Notes: generated by a model not told the origin, from the sequence alone. Shown: positions 25,736 to 38,282, counted from the first letter of the stretch. The stretch: 64,000 nucleotides of DNA from Solicoccozyma terricola (GCA_001600875.1 BCLD01000015.1:658001-722000), one strand, 5' to 3'. Made by a program: numbers and translations.

Positions 25736-28445
25736 ATGTCGCCACCCATTGCCATGCACGCCGACGAGACCTCCAGACCGGAGGTTGGACTCACCAAGGC
25801 TATGAAAGTGAAGCCTGTGAACGCCGAGGTACGTTTTTCAGGCGTATATCGTTGTCAGATCCATTTGGAGACCCCGATTTATCATGCTGACTTTCCTACT
25901 TGCCCACCGACAGGATGAAGACGTTCAACTTGTACTCAACACCGTCCGATGCCTTGCCGCGGACTTGTGCCAACAAGTGGGTCTTACAAAACCCTTGTAT
26001 ATACATCCAGTTCTAATCCTGAAAAACTACCCCCCCAGTTCACAGGTGGCCATCCAGGAACAGTCATGGGAGCGGCCGGTATCGCTCTCGCCTTGTGGAA
26101 ATTCCACATGCGATACAACCCTCTTAACCCGTCTTGGTTCGGTCGAGACCGTAAGTTACCATCTACCCTTGCTGCACCATCCTGTCCGCAACATATTGAA
26201 CCCACTCCCCCTATATCCAGGCTTCATCTTATCAGCAGGTCATGCATGTCTTCTCCAATACATGTTCCTACACCTGTCTGGGTATCCACAATGGACAATG
26301 GAACAATTAAAGATGTATCACTCGAAAGCGCTTGAAGGGAGTATGACAGCTGGACATCCAGAGATAGAGTACCCTGGAATCGAGGTAACGACTGGACCTC
26401 TAGGACAAGGAATTTCCAATGCGGTCGGTATGGCAATCGCAGCTAAACAGCTTGGAGCGACTTATAACATGGAAGGCTTCGAAGTGATAGGGAAGAGAAT
26501 ATGGTGTTTTACGGGGGATGGGTGTTTGCAAGAGGGTGTAGGACAAGAATGTGAGTGCGGGGTTGTCATATCTGCACAACGGGATATCGAACTTATATTC
26601 ATATCACAGCCATCTCTGTTGCCGGACATCTTGGACTTGACAACCTCGTTTTGATATATGACAACAACAGCATCACAGTAGATGGATCAATCGATAATTG
26701 CTTTACAGATGATACCTCTGCTAAATTGAAAGCTACAGGATGGCATGTGATCGATGTATACAATGCAACAAACGATGTGAGTGTTGCGTTGATATCTTGA
26801 CTCGGGTGGCAAACGCTGATGTTTTCAAAATTCGACTTTTACAGGTCACCGCCATCTCCAAAGCAATGGAACAGGCAACTTTTGTTACCGGCAAACCAAT
26901 CTTTATCAACATCCGCACCATCATCGGCTTCTCCTCACGCAAAGCCAACACTGGACCAGCTCATGGTCAGCCGTTGGGCGAAGAGGAAGTAGCGTATGTC
27001 AAGTCTCAACTTGGTTTTGATAACGAGAAACACTTCCATGTCCCTCAGAGGGTATACGACTACTTTGGAAGTTGCGCAGAGAAGGGTAAAGCATTGGAAA
27101 GGGAATGGGACGATATGATGATCAAGTACAAAGAAGCGTATCCTCTAAAAGAAAGAGAACTTCGTTCCCGCATGAACGGCAAATTCGACCATCTCACATC
27201 GAAACTTCCTTCCAAAGATCAACTCCCTACTGCTCCTCAACCAACGAGGAAATCCAGTGGCATAGCTATCCAAGCATTGGTGCCTGATTGCAACTCTTTT
27301 GTTGCTGGAAGTGCGGATTTACTGGAATCGACGTTTGTCAACTTCAAGGGTCAAGTGGAGTTTCAGAAAGTAAGCCTCCGAGATGTGCATGTCGCGTAGA
27401 GAAGAGTTCCTGACCAGGTCTTCCTCATTTCAACAGCCCTCCTCTGGCCTTGGCGATTATAGCGGCAGGCAGATCCGATTCGGCATTCGAGAGTTTGCCA
27501 TGGTAGGTATCGGAAATGGGATGGCTGCATATCAAAAAGGGATGTTCCTGCCGTGCGTAGTCTTGTGACCCGGAATAATAAACTCGTTAGCTGATCGTCT
27601 CATCCCCTCCTCCACAGAATCATGTCAACCTTCTTCATGTTCTGGCTATACGCCGCGCCGGCTGCTCGAATGGCTGCATTAATGGGACTCCGATTCATCG
27701 GCATTGGTGAGTGGTGCCGCTAGGGCGTGTATGATGAAACGGCTCCTCACGTCTCTGCCTTCCCTCTCCAGCCACCCATGACTCTATCGGTATCGGAGAG
27801 GACGGGCCTACACACCAGCCGGTGGCCTTGGCGGCTTTCTATCGGGCCCTTCCTAATTTCAACCTCATCCGACCTGCCGATGCAGAGGAGTGCATGGGAG
27901 CGTGGACACTGGCCCTCAGCGAAGAAGAAGCGAGCACTCCTAGCATTTTCGCATTCAGTCGTCAACCTGTACCACTTCTGGAAGGGTCTTTGCGTGAAAA
28001 GGTCAAGCTCGGAGCCTATGCAGTGCTCGGTGTGGATATCGCCGCCCCAGATCTCGTGCTCATTGCGACTGGCGCAGAGGTTACAAGAGCCATCGAAACA
28101 GCAAAGCTACTCCCTGACCTAAAGGTAAGGGTCGTTTCCATGCCCTCGCAACGGCACTTTGATATCCAATCACACGAGTACCGCAAGTCTGTCATCCCGC
28201 CTTCATCGATTGTGGTGGCGATCGAGGCCTGGTCGTCCTACGGCTGGGCAAAATATGCGCATGCCAGTCTGTCAATGCAGACATTTGGACATTCCGCACC
28301 TCAAGCGGAACTATTCGAGTACTTTGGCTTCTCGCCGGCAAATATGGCTCGGAAGATTACTTCCTATGTGGAAGAGCGCCGGAGCGAAGGTGGGTACGAG
28401 GTGGGAGACTTTCGCGAGTTGCTACTGGGCCATGTTGGACATTGA
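25736..28445 (+). CDS. transketolase of the dihydroxyacetone-synthase type
   Basis: Thiamine-diphosphate enzyme transferring a two-carbon ketol unit. The start is MSPPIAMHADETSR at 25736. Motifs in order: FTGGHPGTVMGAAGIALALW, RFILSAGHACLLQYMFLHLSG, TTGPLGQGISNAVGMAIA, the ThDP/Mg site GDGCLQEG...NNSITVDGS, the pyrimidine-domain RFGIREFAM with the catalytic Glu, ATHDSIGIGEDGPTHQP, and AIEAWSSYGW. The GGHPG and LSGHACLLQY region resembles dihydroxyacetone synthases more than yeast Tkl1. The motif that usually reads REHAM/REHGM has Phe in place of His. The end GHVGH is not a peroxisomal PTS1 signal, unlike methylotroph enzymes, so a cytosolic role is likely. It is probably not the housekeeping transketolase: it is divergently paired with a ketose kinase inside a sugar-catabolic block. 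Confidence 0.9.
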
Positions 28446-28722
28446 GGCAGGATATGTAGCACTGGGATTATACATGGAACCACTCGACGTGCTGAGAATG
28501 CTGAATGCAACACTACGAAAGCAACTCTCGACTCTCTTGTCCATCACGACTGTGAACGTTATTTCAACGAGTTGATCGTGTTTCCATCTCTATATACACA
28601 TTCGGTATCACATAACAAATCTTTCAAAGTGACCTGATCTTACGATCAGTCAATGCAAGAGCCAGAACACACAAACAGGCACAATCAAGCGAGTAGAAAG
28701 AGATTGAGCGAAAGACCGGGGT

Positions 28723-30048
28723 TTAGAAATCACCTCCACCCATATCTCCCCCACCGAAATCACCACCACCACCATCATCGTATCCTTGGTCGTAACCTTG
28801 GTCGTATCCTTGATTATTATTTCCCATATCCTGCAAATCACCAGATCACGTCGTCAGCTTGATAAGAGTGTGAGAGTGGAAGATTCCACAAGAACAAACA
28901 CTCACGCCGATCATATCACCGATGAGTAGACCACTGGATTCGTCATCATGCGTATCCACCAAGGATAAGCATCAACTCTATCACAGCAGCTGTCATGATT
29001 ACCTCCCACTCACCCAAGTAAACCACCACCGACTCCTAGAGCAGCAGCTCCACCTGCTCCCATCCCTCCCTGTCTACGAGGAGGCTGTTGACCGTACATT
29101 TGCTGTTGACCTTGAGGATAGTACCCTGCGGGCGCAGGGTCAGTTTTCAGGGATGTTCGTTTGAGAAATAAATCAAAGCATGAATATAAAACTGGGGAGG
29201 AAGACTTACCGCCTTGTTGAGGATATCCTCCGTAACCTTGTTGTGGGTATCCTTGCTGCTGATATCCTTGTTGTGGGTATCCTTGTTGATATCCCTGTTG
29301 AGGATAACTCTGTTGTTGATATCCACTGCTACCTATTGCACATGAAAATCCCGGAGAATCAATTCGTCTTGCAATCTCTCAGCGCTTCCTTTGAAAGACA
29401 TCAGACTCACCTCCCATTCCTCCCATCGACCCAGAAGATTTACCAGTCAATTTACTTAAAAACCCACCGAGGCCTTTTGATTTCTGCGCTGGAGGTTGTT
29501 GTGATTGATAAGATTGTTGTGATTGGTAGGAAGACGGAGGTGAGGGTTGATATGGTGATGAGTTTGAATCACGATTTGGTTGCTGGATTCCAGGCGTGTA
29601 TGATGCCTGTGCCACCACAGATGTAGTAAAAAAAGGGGGTGTCAGGAAGGTAGAGGGGATGAATTGGGAAACAGCGACAATCCAACGGACCTTCTCGTTT
29701 ATGGGTGTTCCGGAACTCGGTGGTGGTCCCGAAGGTGGTTGATATTCTGCCTTTGGAGCATCGTCAGCTGGACTGAATTGACGGTTGATAATCTTTGATT
29801 AGCTGATCTATATCAACAATACATCGGGAGGCGGAGAGAACTCACTGAGTCCATTGTGATTTGCCAGTGGCGGTGTTGACATAGAACCACGTTTTGTATT
29901 CATTATTATATCTGATGGGTTCAAAGAATGACGACGCAATCAGGAATTCGGACTAAATGATAGGGAAAACATGAAAAAACACTCACTGCTCTACCCAACA
30001 CGGGAAATCTTGCTGGAAATTCTTGGATCTAGGATGTGGGTTCTCCAT
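28723..30048 (-). CDS. WW-domain protein, WWM1-like
   Basis: Start at 30048: MENPHPRSKNFQQDFPCWVEQ. A single WW domain follows (YNNEYKTWFYVNTATGKSQW, ending in Gln-Phe-Ser rather than the usual Pro). The middle is low-complexity, rich in Gln/Pro/Tyr with many QQGYPQQGY-like units, then a glycine/alanine-rich hydrophobic stretch (GGAAALGVGGGLLG) and a C-terminal GGGDFGGGDM repeat ending in GGGDF. This plan (WW, QPY-rich linker, Gly/Ala segment, acidic Gly tail) matches yeast Wwm1, a WW protein that binds the metacaspase. Exon boundaries in the repetitive part are approximate. It converges on the transketolase-like gene. Confidence 0.75.
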
Positions 30049-30688
30049 TGTTATTCGAGTAGATGGATTCCGAACGAATCGGTATCAGCCGCGTAGTGGA
30101 TGTGGAAAGACTGGAAGACGGCTGGAGACGTAGGACGAGACTGAGCTACTCTGGTCTTGCACTGTGAAGACGATGCTGTTGATGAAGACGGTGTAGATGG
30201 TGGCGAGATGAGCTCGATGTAGCCCGGGGCGACGGTTGAAAGGGGCTTGGCGGTGTGGACCATCGTGGGAAACCGGAGAAATGATGACGTGGCCACTGGG
30301 CCGGGTGGCGACATGGCGGCGTTCATGAAAGAGATGGAAATCGCTAGGAGACCCCTTAGATATGTGCTTTTGCTCCTCGACCATTGATGAAGAAAGGTAG
30401 CTCTTGACGGTGGCTATCCAGGAGTACTCCAGACATGAAAGGACAAGGAGTGACGGAGGAACTGTGTTTACGGTTAGGATGAAGAGATTAGATAACACTA
30501 TGCACGGATCCACGTGGCCGGCGGATCTGGCAACCGTGAGAAATTAGATTTTCGGCTGAAACCACCCAACCTCCACATCGTCAACATCGTCAACATCGTC
30601 AACATCGTCGTCGTTGTCGCCATCAGCTTGACTGCCTACCGCGTGGCTCGCAGCTCGCCAGCGACCACCGGGATACGAACAGACAACC
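30049..30688. promoter_or_regulatory. divergent intergenic region, WW protein / hypothetical protein
   Basis: 640 bases without a supported gene. Contains a short tandem CATCGTCAA(C) repeat at about 30577-30612. Open frames here lack coding character. Confidence 0.4.
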
Positions 30689-32862
30689 ATGGCGGAGTCT
30701 CACTCGCCGACAACCACTTCTCCATCCGCTTCCGTGAACCCTCCGTCCCAAGCTCCTGCATCTACCAATCCATCCAAGTCCTCCTCATCGCACATTCGCT
30801 CCTCTGGCTCCCGCACATCCACCACCAGCAGCAGCTCGAGAGTCAGTGCGCCGCGACGATTGGCAGAATTGAGGACGCTCCATCTTGTTGAGGTGGAGAG
30901 TCTGCCGGTGTTGCATCACAGAACCCGCGAGCGGCTGCTGGAAGTGCATAATTTGGTTCTCTTTGACTATCCGGTGCGTGCGGTGCCATCAAGATTGTGC
31001 AAGTCGTCGCTCATTCACATCTTTCCGACTCTTTCCTCTGTTAGTCCAATGTAACGCATCCGAGGCTAAGCATCATCGACTCGTCTGTACAAGTCCGCAA
31101 TTTTCTCGTCCGCTACCATCCCGCCCTTGTCTCCGAATCAACTCACTCTCAAATAGCTCTCCTAGTGTGCTGCTTGTTCTGCCGTCCTCGAATCCTCGAC
31201 GCGATCAGCCAGAATTCACTCGAAATATCATGGTCTTCTAACATATTACTTCCAATAGCGCACGATTTGGCTAGGATTGTCAATGACGCATTCATTGATG
31301 CGGATGGGGTCGCACAAAATCCAGACGCATTCTTCGAGAGACGAGCGGTACCGTTGTGTCGAGAGTGAGTGGTGGCCATCAGTGTTGTGTGTTTCAGAGG
31401 TTTATGGAACTGACGAACTTCCCTCCCTCTTCGCTCCGTATCTGCTCAACCAAGGCAAGAGTACAACGCACAAAAAAAACAGACAAGTCTGTTGCGTCTG
31501 CCAGTCACCTACGGTACCAAAGCCGATTTTGCGTTCGGGATTTCCAAATATGGGTTTCGGATCTTTGATAGATCTTTGATGGTCGACGTCGATGTGGAGA
31601 CCTTATTTGGAAGACAGGATGATGGAATTTTTTTACGCTTAGATGAAAGTGAGTATGCTTCTTGTTCGGTTTCCTTTTCTGAACTTTGGGGACGGTCGGA
31701 GGGAGATTATATTCCAAACCGTTGCAGAAACATCCAAAGTCACTGGCTTACAACTTCTTTTCCCATCCCACCGCAGATCCTTTTGAAATGATATTCCCGT
31801 TCCTCTTCATAGAAGTAAAGAGGTACAACACACCACGAGAAGATGGGTCTCAGCAACCTCACAAAGATGGCAAACCTCAAGCGTACCAAGCAATGATGTC
31901 CGGATTAGTATTATACGACTACACACGCGAACTCGCCAGTACTCGATCGCCAAATCAATATCAGCGTTGGGAGAATGAGACGTCAATCGATGATAGGGAG
32001 ATGCTTAAACGAAGTTACGGAGTCGTGACTCATCAGTCTGGCTGGTACTTTTTTGTGATGGTGTTGTGCACCAATGCGAATGCGGGCGCTGTCGGTGGCA
32101 GGCAATTTGTAAGCTTCGTCTCGAGGGTTTGAGGTTGGGAGATTGATAGATCGCTGATCTACGGTCCGCATCGTGCCTCACATCATCAGCAAGTCACGCA
32201 AATCGCTCAGAAGGACGTTTCCGATGTCGGGGAACTTCACAGATTCCTGGAAATCATGCGGATCGCACTCTCGGAGGTTTTTGCCAGGAAGAGGATGTTG
32301 CAACAGTTACTCTCAATGCTCACAGAACCTACTGTCGAAGGTCGACCGACGGCTACGAGACCTGGGCAGCTTACTGCACCAGCATCTTCATTCTCAGTTC
32401 CTCCTCATCCGCCAAGTGGCAACCAGCTCCCGCCTGCTACTTCCTCCAGAGATTCGGACCAAACGGCGATATCTGGAGGACGTCATGATTCAAGGTCCAT
32501 TGGACACATGCCATGGGCGAATGTTGACGATCCAAAGAGGAGGAAGAAGCTGCTGGTAAATTGGTGGAAAAATGGTGGTCGTGAATGGAGCTTGCAAGGT
32601 AAGTCCTTATGGATTCGTCAAGCATTTCGCAGGTATCCCTTTGCTCCTATTCTGACGAAGGTCATGTCTTGGTTGATCAGGACCGACACTCCAAGAAACT
32701 CCGCCAACGCCGGTTCCAACCGCCTATCCACCGATTTCGCCTGGTTCTTACAACGGACTCCACTCAAACACAAACATTATCTTGAAGCCTCAAACTACCT
32801 TCGACCTCGATCAGCATAATGACAAAACTCATGAACATCCCACGACTGGCATCGCGCATTGA
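30689..32862 (+). CDS. hypothetical protein with a PD-(D/E)xK nuclease-like motif
   Basis: The start at 30689 gives a Ser/Thr/Pro-rich opening, then LRTLHLVEVESLPVLHHRTRERLLEVHNLVLFDYP. Exons resume at 31042, near 31398 and 31503 (probably after a GC-AG intron, 31445-31502), 31773, about 32190 and about 32681, to a TGA at 32860-32862. The core runs KADFAFGISKYGF, then a Leu-Asp-Glu and FPFLFIEVKRY. The beta-hairpin with D and ExK is what a PD-(D/E)xK fold would show and resembles restriction-like domains in several large fungal families of unknown role. The part after 32190 is helical, then Pro/Ser-rich. I do not recognise the family, and the junction near 31340-31400 is uncertain. Confidence 0.6.
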
Positions 32863-33631
32863 TGAGGAACGAATGTACTCGCCAGCCTCTCCTCATCTTT
32901 TCCTGAAGCTCCTACTACATGTACGCTTTCCCACATCTGATCACTGAACCCCCGTCTCTCCTGATATGTCTCCTCATCTCCCATCACGAGCTTGTAATCC
33001 TGAACGCTGTCTTGCTCTCCGTTGTACCTTCAGCATGATCTCAATCAATTTTTTAATTGCCCAACACACCTCAGCTTTTGTCGACTCCAATGGTAAAACA
33101 TTTAAAGCTGATGAAAGCGATCGAATCGTCATATGCAATATGAGAATGTGCAGCCAGATGATACAGCCAGATCCGTCCCGGTCGCCAATGTGCTGATCTC
33201 CAACACATCCACGCTTGTTACTGATACACGGATCCACGCTTGTTACTGATACACGGTGCAGCGCGTATGTATGTCCTATTCGTCAGCTGTTGAACCGTGG
33301 TGGTATCAAGACCAGATCTGCGCTCAAGATCTAGCGTTTGGACCCTCTTTGGCTTCGAGGTAGTTATGGGAGTAGCAAGACGATAGATAGCATAAGGGTG
33401 GAGCATGTCCTTGCAGAGGTAGAGTGGACGACAGGTGCCGTCACCATCAGCGTAACATGGTCTTCACGACCCGCCGTTCCTGATACGGGGGCGACGGGAG
33501 CAACCGGCTGGACGATGAACAGGCATTGGCTAGGTCTACGCACCTAGCTGGCGCGATACAGTCTCTAGCATACATCCTTATCGATCTCTCCACTATTACC
33601 GGAGATGGGCGATGACTCGATCCTATCACCA
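32863..33631. other. convergent intergenic region
   Basis: 769 bases between the 3' ends of the hypothetical protein and the clamp-loader gene. No coding signal. Contains a perfect two-copy 25-base direct repeat at 33207-33256. Confidence 0.5.
33207..33256. repeat. two-copy perfect 25-base tandem repeat
   Basis: Units 33207-33231 and 33232-33256 are identical; each contains the core CGCTTGTTACTGATACACGG. Confidence 0.9.
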
Positions 33632-35587
33632 TCAAGCCTTCTTCATCGCAGCGCTAACCCTGAGACAACATTCCAACAACTGCAGCTCCTCGTCAGCGCC
33701 GGCGCACAAGGCGTAGTCAGTTTCAGACATGGCAAGGGCTGATAACGCCTTGGGAATGGACGGGATGGATTCTTGCGGGATAATCGCGTCGTGAAGCTGG
33801 ATGAAATGTGGAGATTAATCAGGGATATTCGAAAAGTTATGGCATTTGGGCTTCTTCCCTCTCACCTGTTGTAGCACTTGACCCGCACTCCAACCCTCTC
33901 TCATCACCCTTTTCACAGCTGTCTTCACATTACCAAACGAACCCGCACCCTGATTCGTCGCATCCAGTAACCCTGATACGGGATCGAGACCGATCGCGTA
34001 CAAAAGTTGTTCAATCACTCGACCGGGAACAACACCCGCTATCTCGTGGACTGGGCGGGCAAACCACCGCCATGTTAGCGAGGATGAACATGATTGAGGA
34101 CACAAAACCCCGTCATATACTCACTCGAATCCGTCGATATCGCCGTAGGCGGCTTTTGAGATCCGTGCAACCTGGACGCCGTTTGCATGTACGTGATGGC
34201 CTTTCTCAAATCACCGCCGGATAGCTCCAGAATAAGAGGAAGGACCTGAATAATGATGTTTATAAATATCAGCCAAAATATCACCTACAAAAAGCAGCGC
34301 GCGCCGCCCACTCACTCCATCATCCATTTTCACATTCTCCGCATCCCTAATCATCTCCACTCGTTTCTCCGTACTATTACTATCCAAAGGCTTGAATCTG
34401 AATTTCGAACAACGAGAAGCGAGAGGTTCGATGATTCTACAAGGCGCCACCCAAAAAAAAAGTCGGTCGTCAACATCTCTCTCTCTCTCTCTGTCTCTCA
34501 AATCGCGAAAACAGAGCGGCAGAAAATAAAACGACAAACCTCGTCACGTAATTACAAACCAAACAGAACCTTGTAATCTTTGAATACGTTTCCATGATTC
34601 GTCTCAATGCAGATTGAGCATCTTGAGTCATTGAATCCGCTTCATCGAGGATGATCAATTTGAACGGCGGTTGTGGGTAAACTTTACCATCACTGATCGT
34701 TCATTGCACCGTATCAGCATCTACGCAACTTTTCACCAGATCAATGACGGAACGTACGATGATGGACCAGACACATGACGAGGAGTTTCCCTAGCAAACG
34801 TCTTGATTTTCTCTCTAACGACTGAGATACCACGTTCATCCGATGCATTGAGTTCGAGAACACGAGCACGGAAGAGGTCGGGGCTACAAGAATTTTCACA
34901 AAGGATATGGAATCAGTTGAAAGATAACCCAACGATCGAAATGAGAGGGGATGGGGACGTACCCGAACATCTGTCGAGCTAGTGCCAGAATGGTACCTAT
35001 TGGGAGAGAAAAATAAATCCGTCAACTTGATCAGCTTCTTGTAAAATCGTCGGTTAAACCTAGGCGTATTCGATAAAACTCACTCGTCTTTCCTGTTCCT
35101 GGTGGTCCATAGAATAGCATATGAGGCAGCTTATAAGAACAGACCGGGTGTCAGCTCAAACGCCGTTGAGTTCAAAGCAAGAAGGGCCTCCCCCCCCTTC
35201 TCTCGTAGCGCAACTCACATTCGTACTCGTCAATGTCTTTCTCAAAACCGCGACGGTATGTTCTTGAGCAGATACATCTTCAATAGTCTTTGGTCTATAT
35301 TTTTCCACCCAAGCTGGTTAAAAATGCCCAACCGAAAAAAGACAAACATCAGCTCGTAGTCGACCCACCCAACTCGTTCTAATCAATTGCTCACGCTGTA
35401 GATTCGGATCGACCAAATGACCCGTGTCCCTCTTTGGACCGCCGCTACTGAGCATAGAAGTTCGAATCGGCGGGACACCTTCGATTGATGCACCCGCTTT
35501 GCCCTTGGAAGTGCCTGATGCAGATGCCATGGTTGTATCTTCGTTGGAGGGTACTGGCTTGCTGAAGATGGGTGCAAATGTGGACAT
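33632..35587 (-). CDS. RFC2: replication factor C small subunit (yeast Rfc2 / human RFC4 orthologue)
   Basis: AAA+ ATPase of the clamp loader that opens PCNA at primer ends. The start at 35587 ([14 protein letters not shown]) leads into an N-terminal tail and then the body: Walker A in [28 protein letters not shown], Walker B in [10 protein letters not shown], the SRC motif and [12 protein letters not shown], and sensor 2 in [17 protein letters not shown]. The C-terminal collar ends with [28 protein letters not shown] and the LVCNYV context place it with Rfc2/RFC4 rather than Rfc3, Rfc4 or Rfc5. Many small introns; one near 34475-34500 carries a CT microsatellite. The gene's own promoter has the CAATGACGTGT element about 121 bases upstream. 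Confidence 0.95.
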
Positions 35588-36289
35588 GATGAGGATGTGT
35601 CGGAGGATGAGGAATGAGGTAGGGTGCTATGGGTTGACATCGGGAGGGACGCGTCGCTGGGCGATGGGTGGTGGGCTGTTATCAATATCAGGGAATGAAT
35701 ATTCGATCAATGACGTGTGATTCGTCATCATTCGCCACTCCACGCCACCCTGCCGAAGTAATGAATGACCCAATCTATTTCCAGACAGCGTCCCCCTCCT
35801 AGACATGTTGGACCACCCCCTGTGTTCAACACCACAAGGTGGACAAGCTTGACGTCAGCTTCCATGGCGTCCCGGTCCTGCCGCTTGGAATTCCGGAAAA
35901 GGCTGAGAGTTGTTGGGAACCGGACCGTCCCATCGAATAAAAATCCCCCCGATCTCTCTATTTGGGAAAAAAGTTCAATCCTTACGGCTCTGACCGATCG
36001 GTGTTTACCCAGGAACAATATCACTCCATCGGTTAGTTACTCCATTCTATCGTTGCATCGATGAGATTAACAACCTCCACATTGGACTGCAAGCTACCAC
36101 GCGGATCCAGCGGGCCGGGGGTCTCCACCGTCGAGCTAGCAGGACATGTATGTGTTTATGTCGAGGTGGGGGGGAATGCGAATCCTGTGCAAGTATAAGA
36201 AGCGCACACCTCCGATGGAGAGTTGTGCGGTTGGGAAGGGACATTCAACTGGTTAAACCTTGGGTGTTTTCGGTAATAATTTCACAACC
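35588..36289. promoter_or_regulatory. divergent promoter, clamp-loader subunit / pectinase
   Basis: 702 bases. The clamp-loader side has CAATGACGTGT at 35708-35718. The pectinase side has a GTATAAGAAG TATA-like box near 36193, about 97 bases before its ATG. Contains a palindromic TGACGTCA near 35850. No gene supported. Confidence 0.5.
35708..35718 (-). promoter_or_regulatory. CAATGACGTGT element (clamp-loader promoter)
   Basis: On the plus strand as written; reads ACACGTCATTG relative to the clamp-loader gene, 121 bases before its ATG. Confidence 0.45.
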
Positions 36290-38282
36290 ATGCGATATCT
36301 CGCTCTTCTTCCCGCTCTTCTGGCAGCTATCGATGTCGTCTCAGCTGCGACAGGCTACACCCACTCTGAGAGATCGATGGGTCGACTCAGTAAGAAGAAT
36401 AATGGCAAGGGAAAGGATAGTTTCACATCGACGAATCCGTACGTTACCGTCCAAGGTAATGCGTGTACCGTCAAGGTGAGTCCCCCTTGTGGTTCACCTG
36501 TATTATCTTGGCATACACTGATGAGAAAATTCACCTACCTGTTCAGTCATTGAACACCGGAGCGGACGATGGACCAAACATCATATACGCCATGCAACTC
36601 TGCTCTTCGAACGCTATCATCAACCTCCCGGGTTTCTACACTGTCGGAACCGTCCTTAATACGAACTTGACCAACGTCGAAGTCAGGTTGACCGGTGTGA
36701 TTCAATATACGTGAGTAGACGGTTTGGGACTTTCTGTTTATGGAGGACGGTGAAAAGGCTGAAGCATGTGATTGGCTCGATATTAGGCCAGACATCTCAT
36801 ATTGGTCTCCTAATTCGATCTATTTGACATACGTGAGTCCTACTGGGCGAACCTCCCCCCCTTTCTTTCGCTTACAATTATACCTTTTGGCAATATGATG
36901 TTCATGCAGCAAAACGCCACGACGTTCTGGTTCTTCTCTGGGCAAGGGTCTTCGTTGGTTGGCCCAGGGCGAATCGATGCTAACGGGCAAGGTATGTCGC
37001 GAGCCTTGGTCCTCGACTTTTTGCATAACATATCCCTTAATATACATCTCGGACCATTTTTCCTTCACAGTCTGGTGGAATTATTTCGCTGCGAACCCCA
37101 ACGCCGGTGTCGCTGGAGGTTCGTCTCGCACCTTTGCTCGTCCCGTTCCCTTGACTATCGGCAACGCCTCCAACATCGTCGTCAAAGATATCAGCATTAC
37201 CAACTCTCCATTCTGGCATCAATTCGTTTACCAATCTACCGATATCCTGTTTGATAACATCGTGGTTAGGAGTGTTAGCTTCAACTCTTCAGCTCCAAGT
37301 GCCAACTCGGATGGATGGGATATCTACAGGAGTAGTTATGTGACTATTCAGAACTCGAACATCAACAACGATGATGATTGGTGAGTCCTTGGACGAATGG
37401 CTACGTTGACGTCGTGATTTAACCTTGGTCTCGTTGCAGCGTTTCCTTCAAGCCAAATTCCACCTATATCGAGGTCATGAACCTGGTCTGCAAGTGAGTC
37501 ACCCGACCGTTATCTTTGGATGATCAATAGCACATTTCTGACATCTTTCTAATGGTTACCAGTGGTTCTCATGGAATCTCCGTCGGATCTCTCGGACAAT
37601 ACTACGGAGAGAGTGAGTCTAATATTGTAGTGGAGAGTAAACTCACCAATCGCGCTCATCCGATCCCTCTGCTCTACATAGCCGATATCGTCGCCAACGT
37701 CTACGTCAAGAATATCTCGATGAGCAACGCACAGAATGGAGCTCGTATCAAGATCTTTGGCGGGTCAAACGACACTCATTCGGTTTCTGGAGGCGGCAGT
37801 GGGTATGTCAAGAACGTCACGTTCCAGGACTTTGTTAACAACAGTGAGTATCCATTGGTGCAGTTAAGCAGGGACGACGGACTGATGCAGTTTGATGTCG
37901 CACTAGACGTCGACAACCCAATCTATCTCACGTCGTGCTACTCGACGCCAGCCGCTCAGTGTGATGCTCACCCGGCGACTCGTGAGTAACAGTTCTTTCC
38001 CCGAGTTACCTTTGGTACTCCAACCTGACGGTGCATCCTCCTCTCCCAGTCACTATCTCCGACGTCCACTACATCAATGTCTCCGGGTCCGCATCCGGTA
38101 AGGTCGCGAACAATACCGTTGCGACCCTTGAATGCAGTGCCTCGTGCACTAATATCACGGCGATGGGCACTCTTCTTACCCCTAAGAATGCAACGGCGAC
38201 TCCAGTGTACTTGTGTGCCAACCTTGCCAACGAGGCTTTGCTCGATTTCAAGTGCACGGACGTACCGATCACGAAGGGTTGA
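36290..38282 (+). CDS. secreted GH28 pectinase (exo-polygalacturonase-like)
   Basis: Hydrolyses galacturonan linkages in pectin by inversion. The start MRYLALLPALLAAIDVVSA is a clear signal peptide. The right-handed beta-helix family motifs appear in order: SDGWDIY (first Asp of the NTD site), NNDDDCVSFK (the Asp pair), GSHGISVGSLG (the GHG histidine) and GARIK (substrate-binding Arg-Lys). Numerous NxS/T sites suit a glycosylated secreted protein. Exons are separated by 50-100 base introns. The C-terminal part has four or more cysteines for disulfides and ends at 38280-38282. Exo-polygalacturonase, xylogalacturonan or rhamnogalacturonan specificity cannot be settled from sequence. Confidence 0.93.

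Noticed and set aside
22971..28445. Methanol assimilation (DHA synthase plus DHA kinase)
   Set aside because: No alcohol oxidase or formate genes nearby, no PTS1 on the transketolase, and the neighbours are sugar/polyol enzymes.
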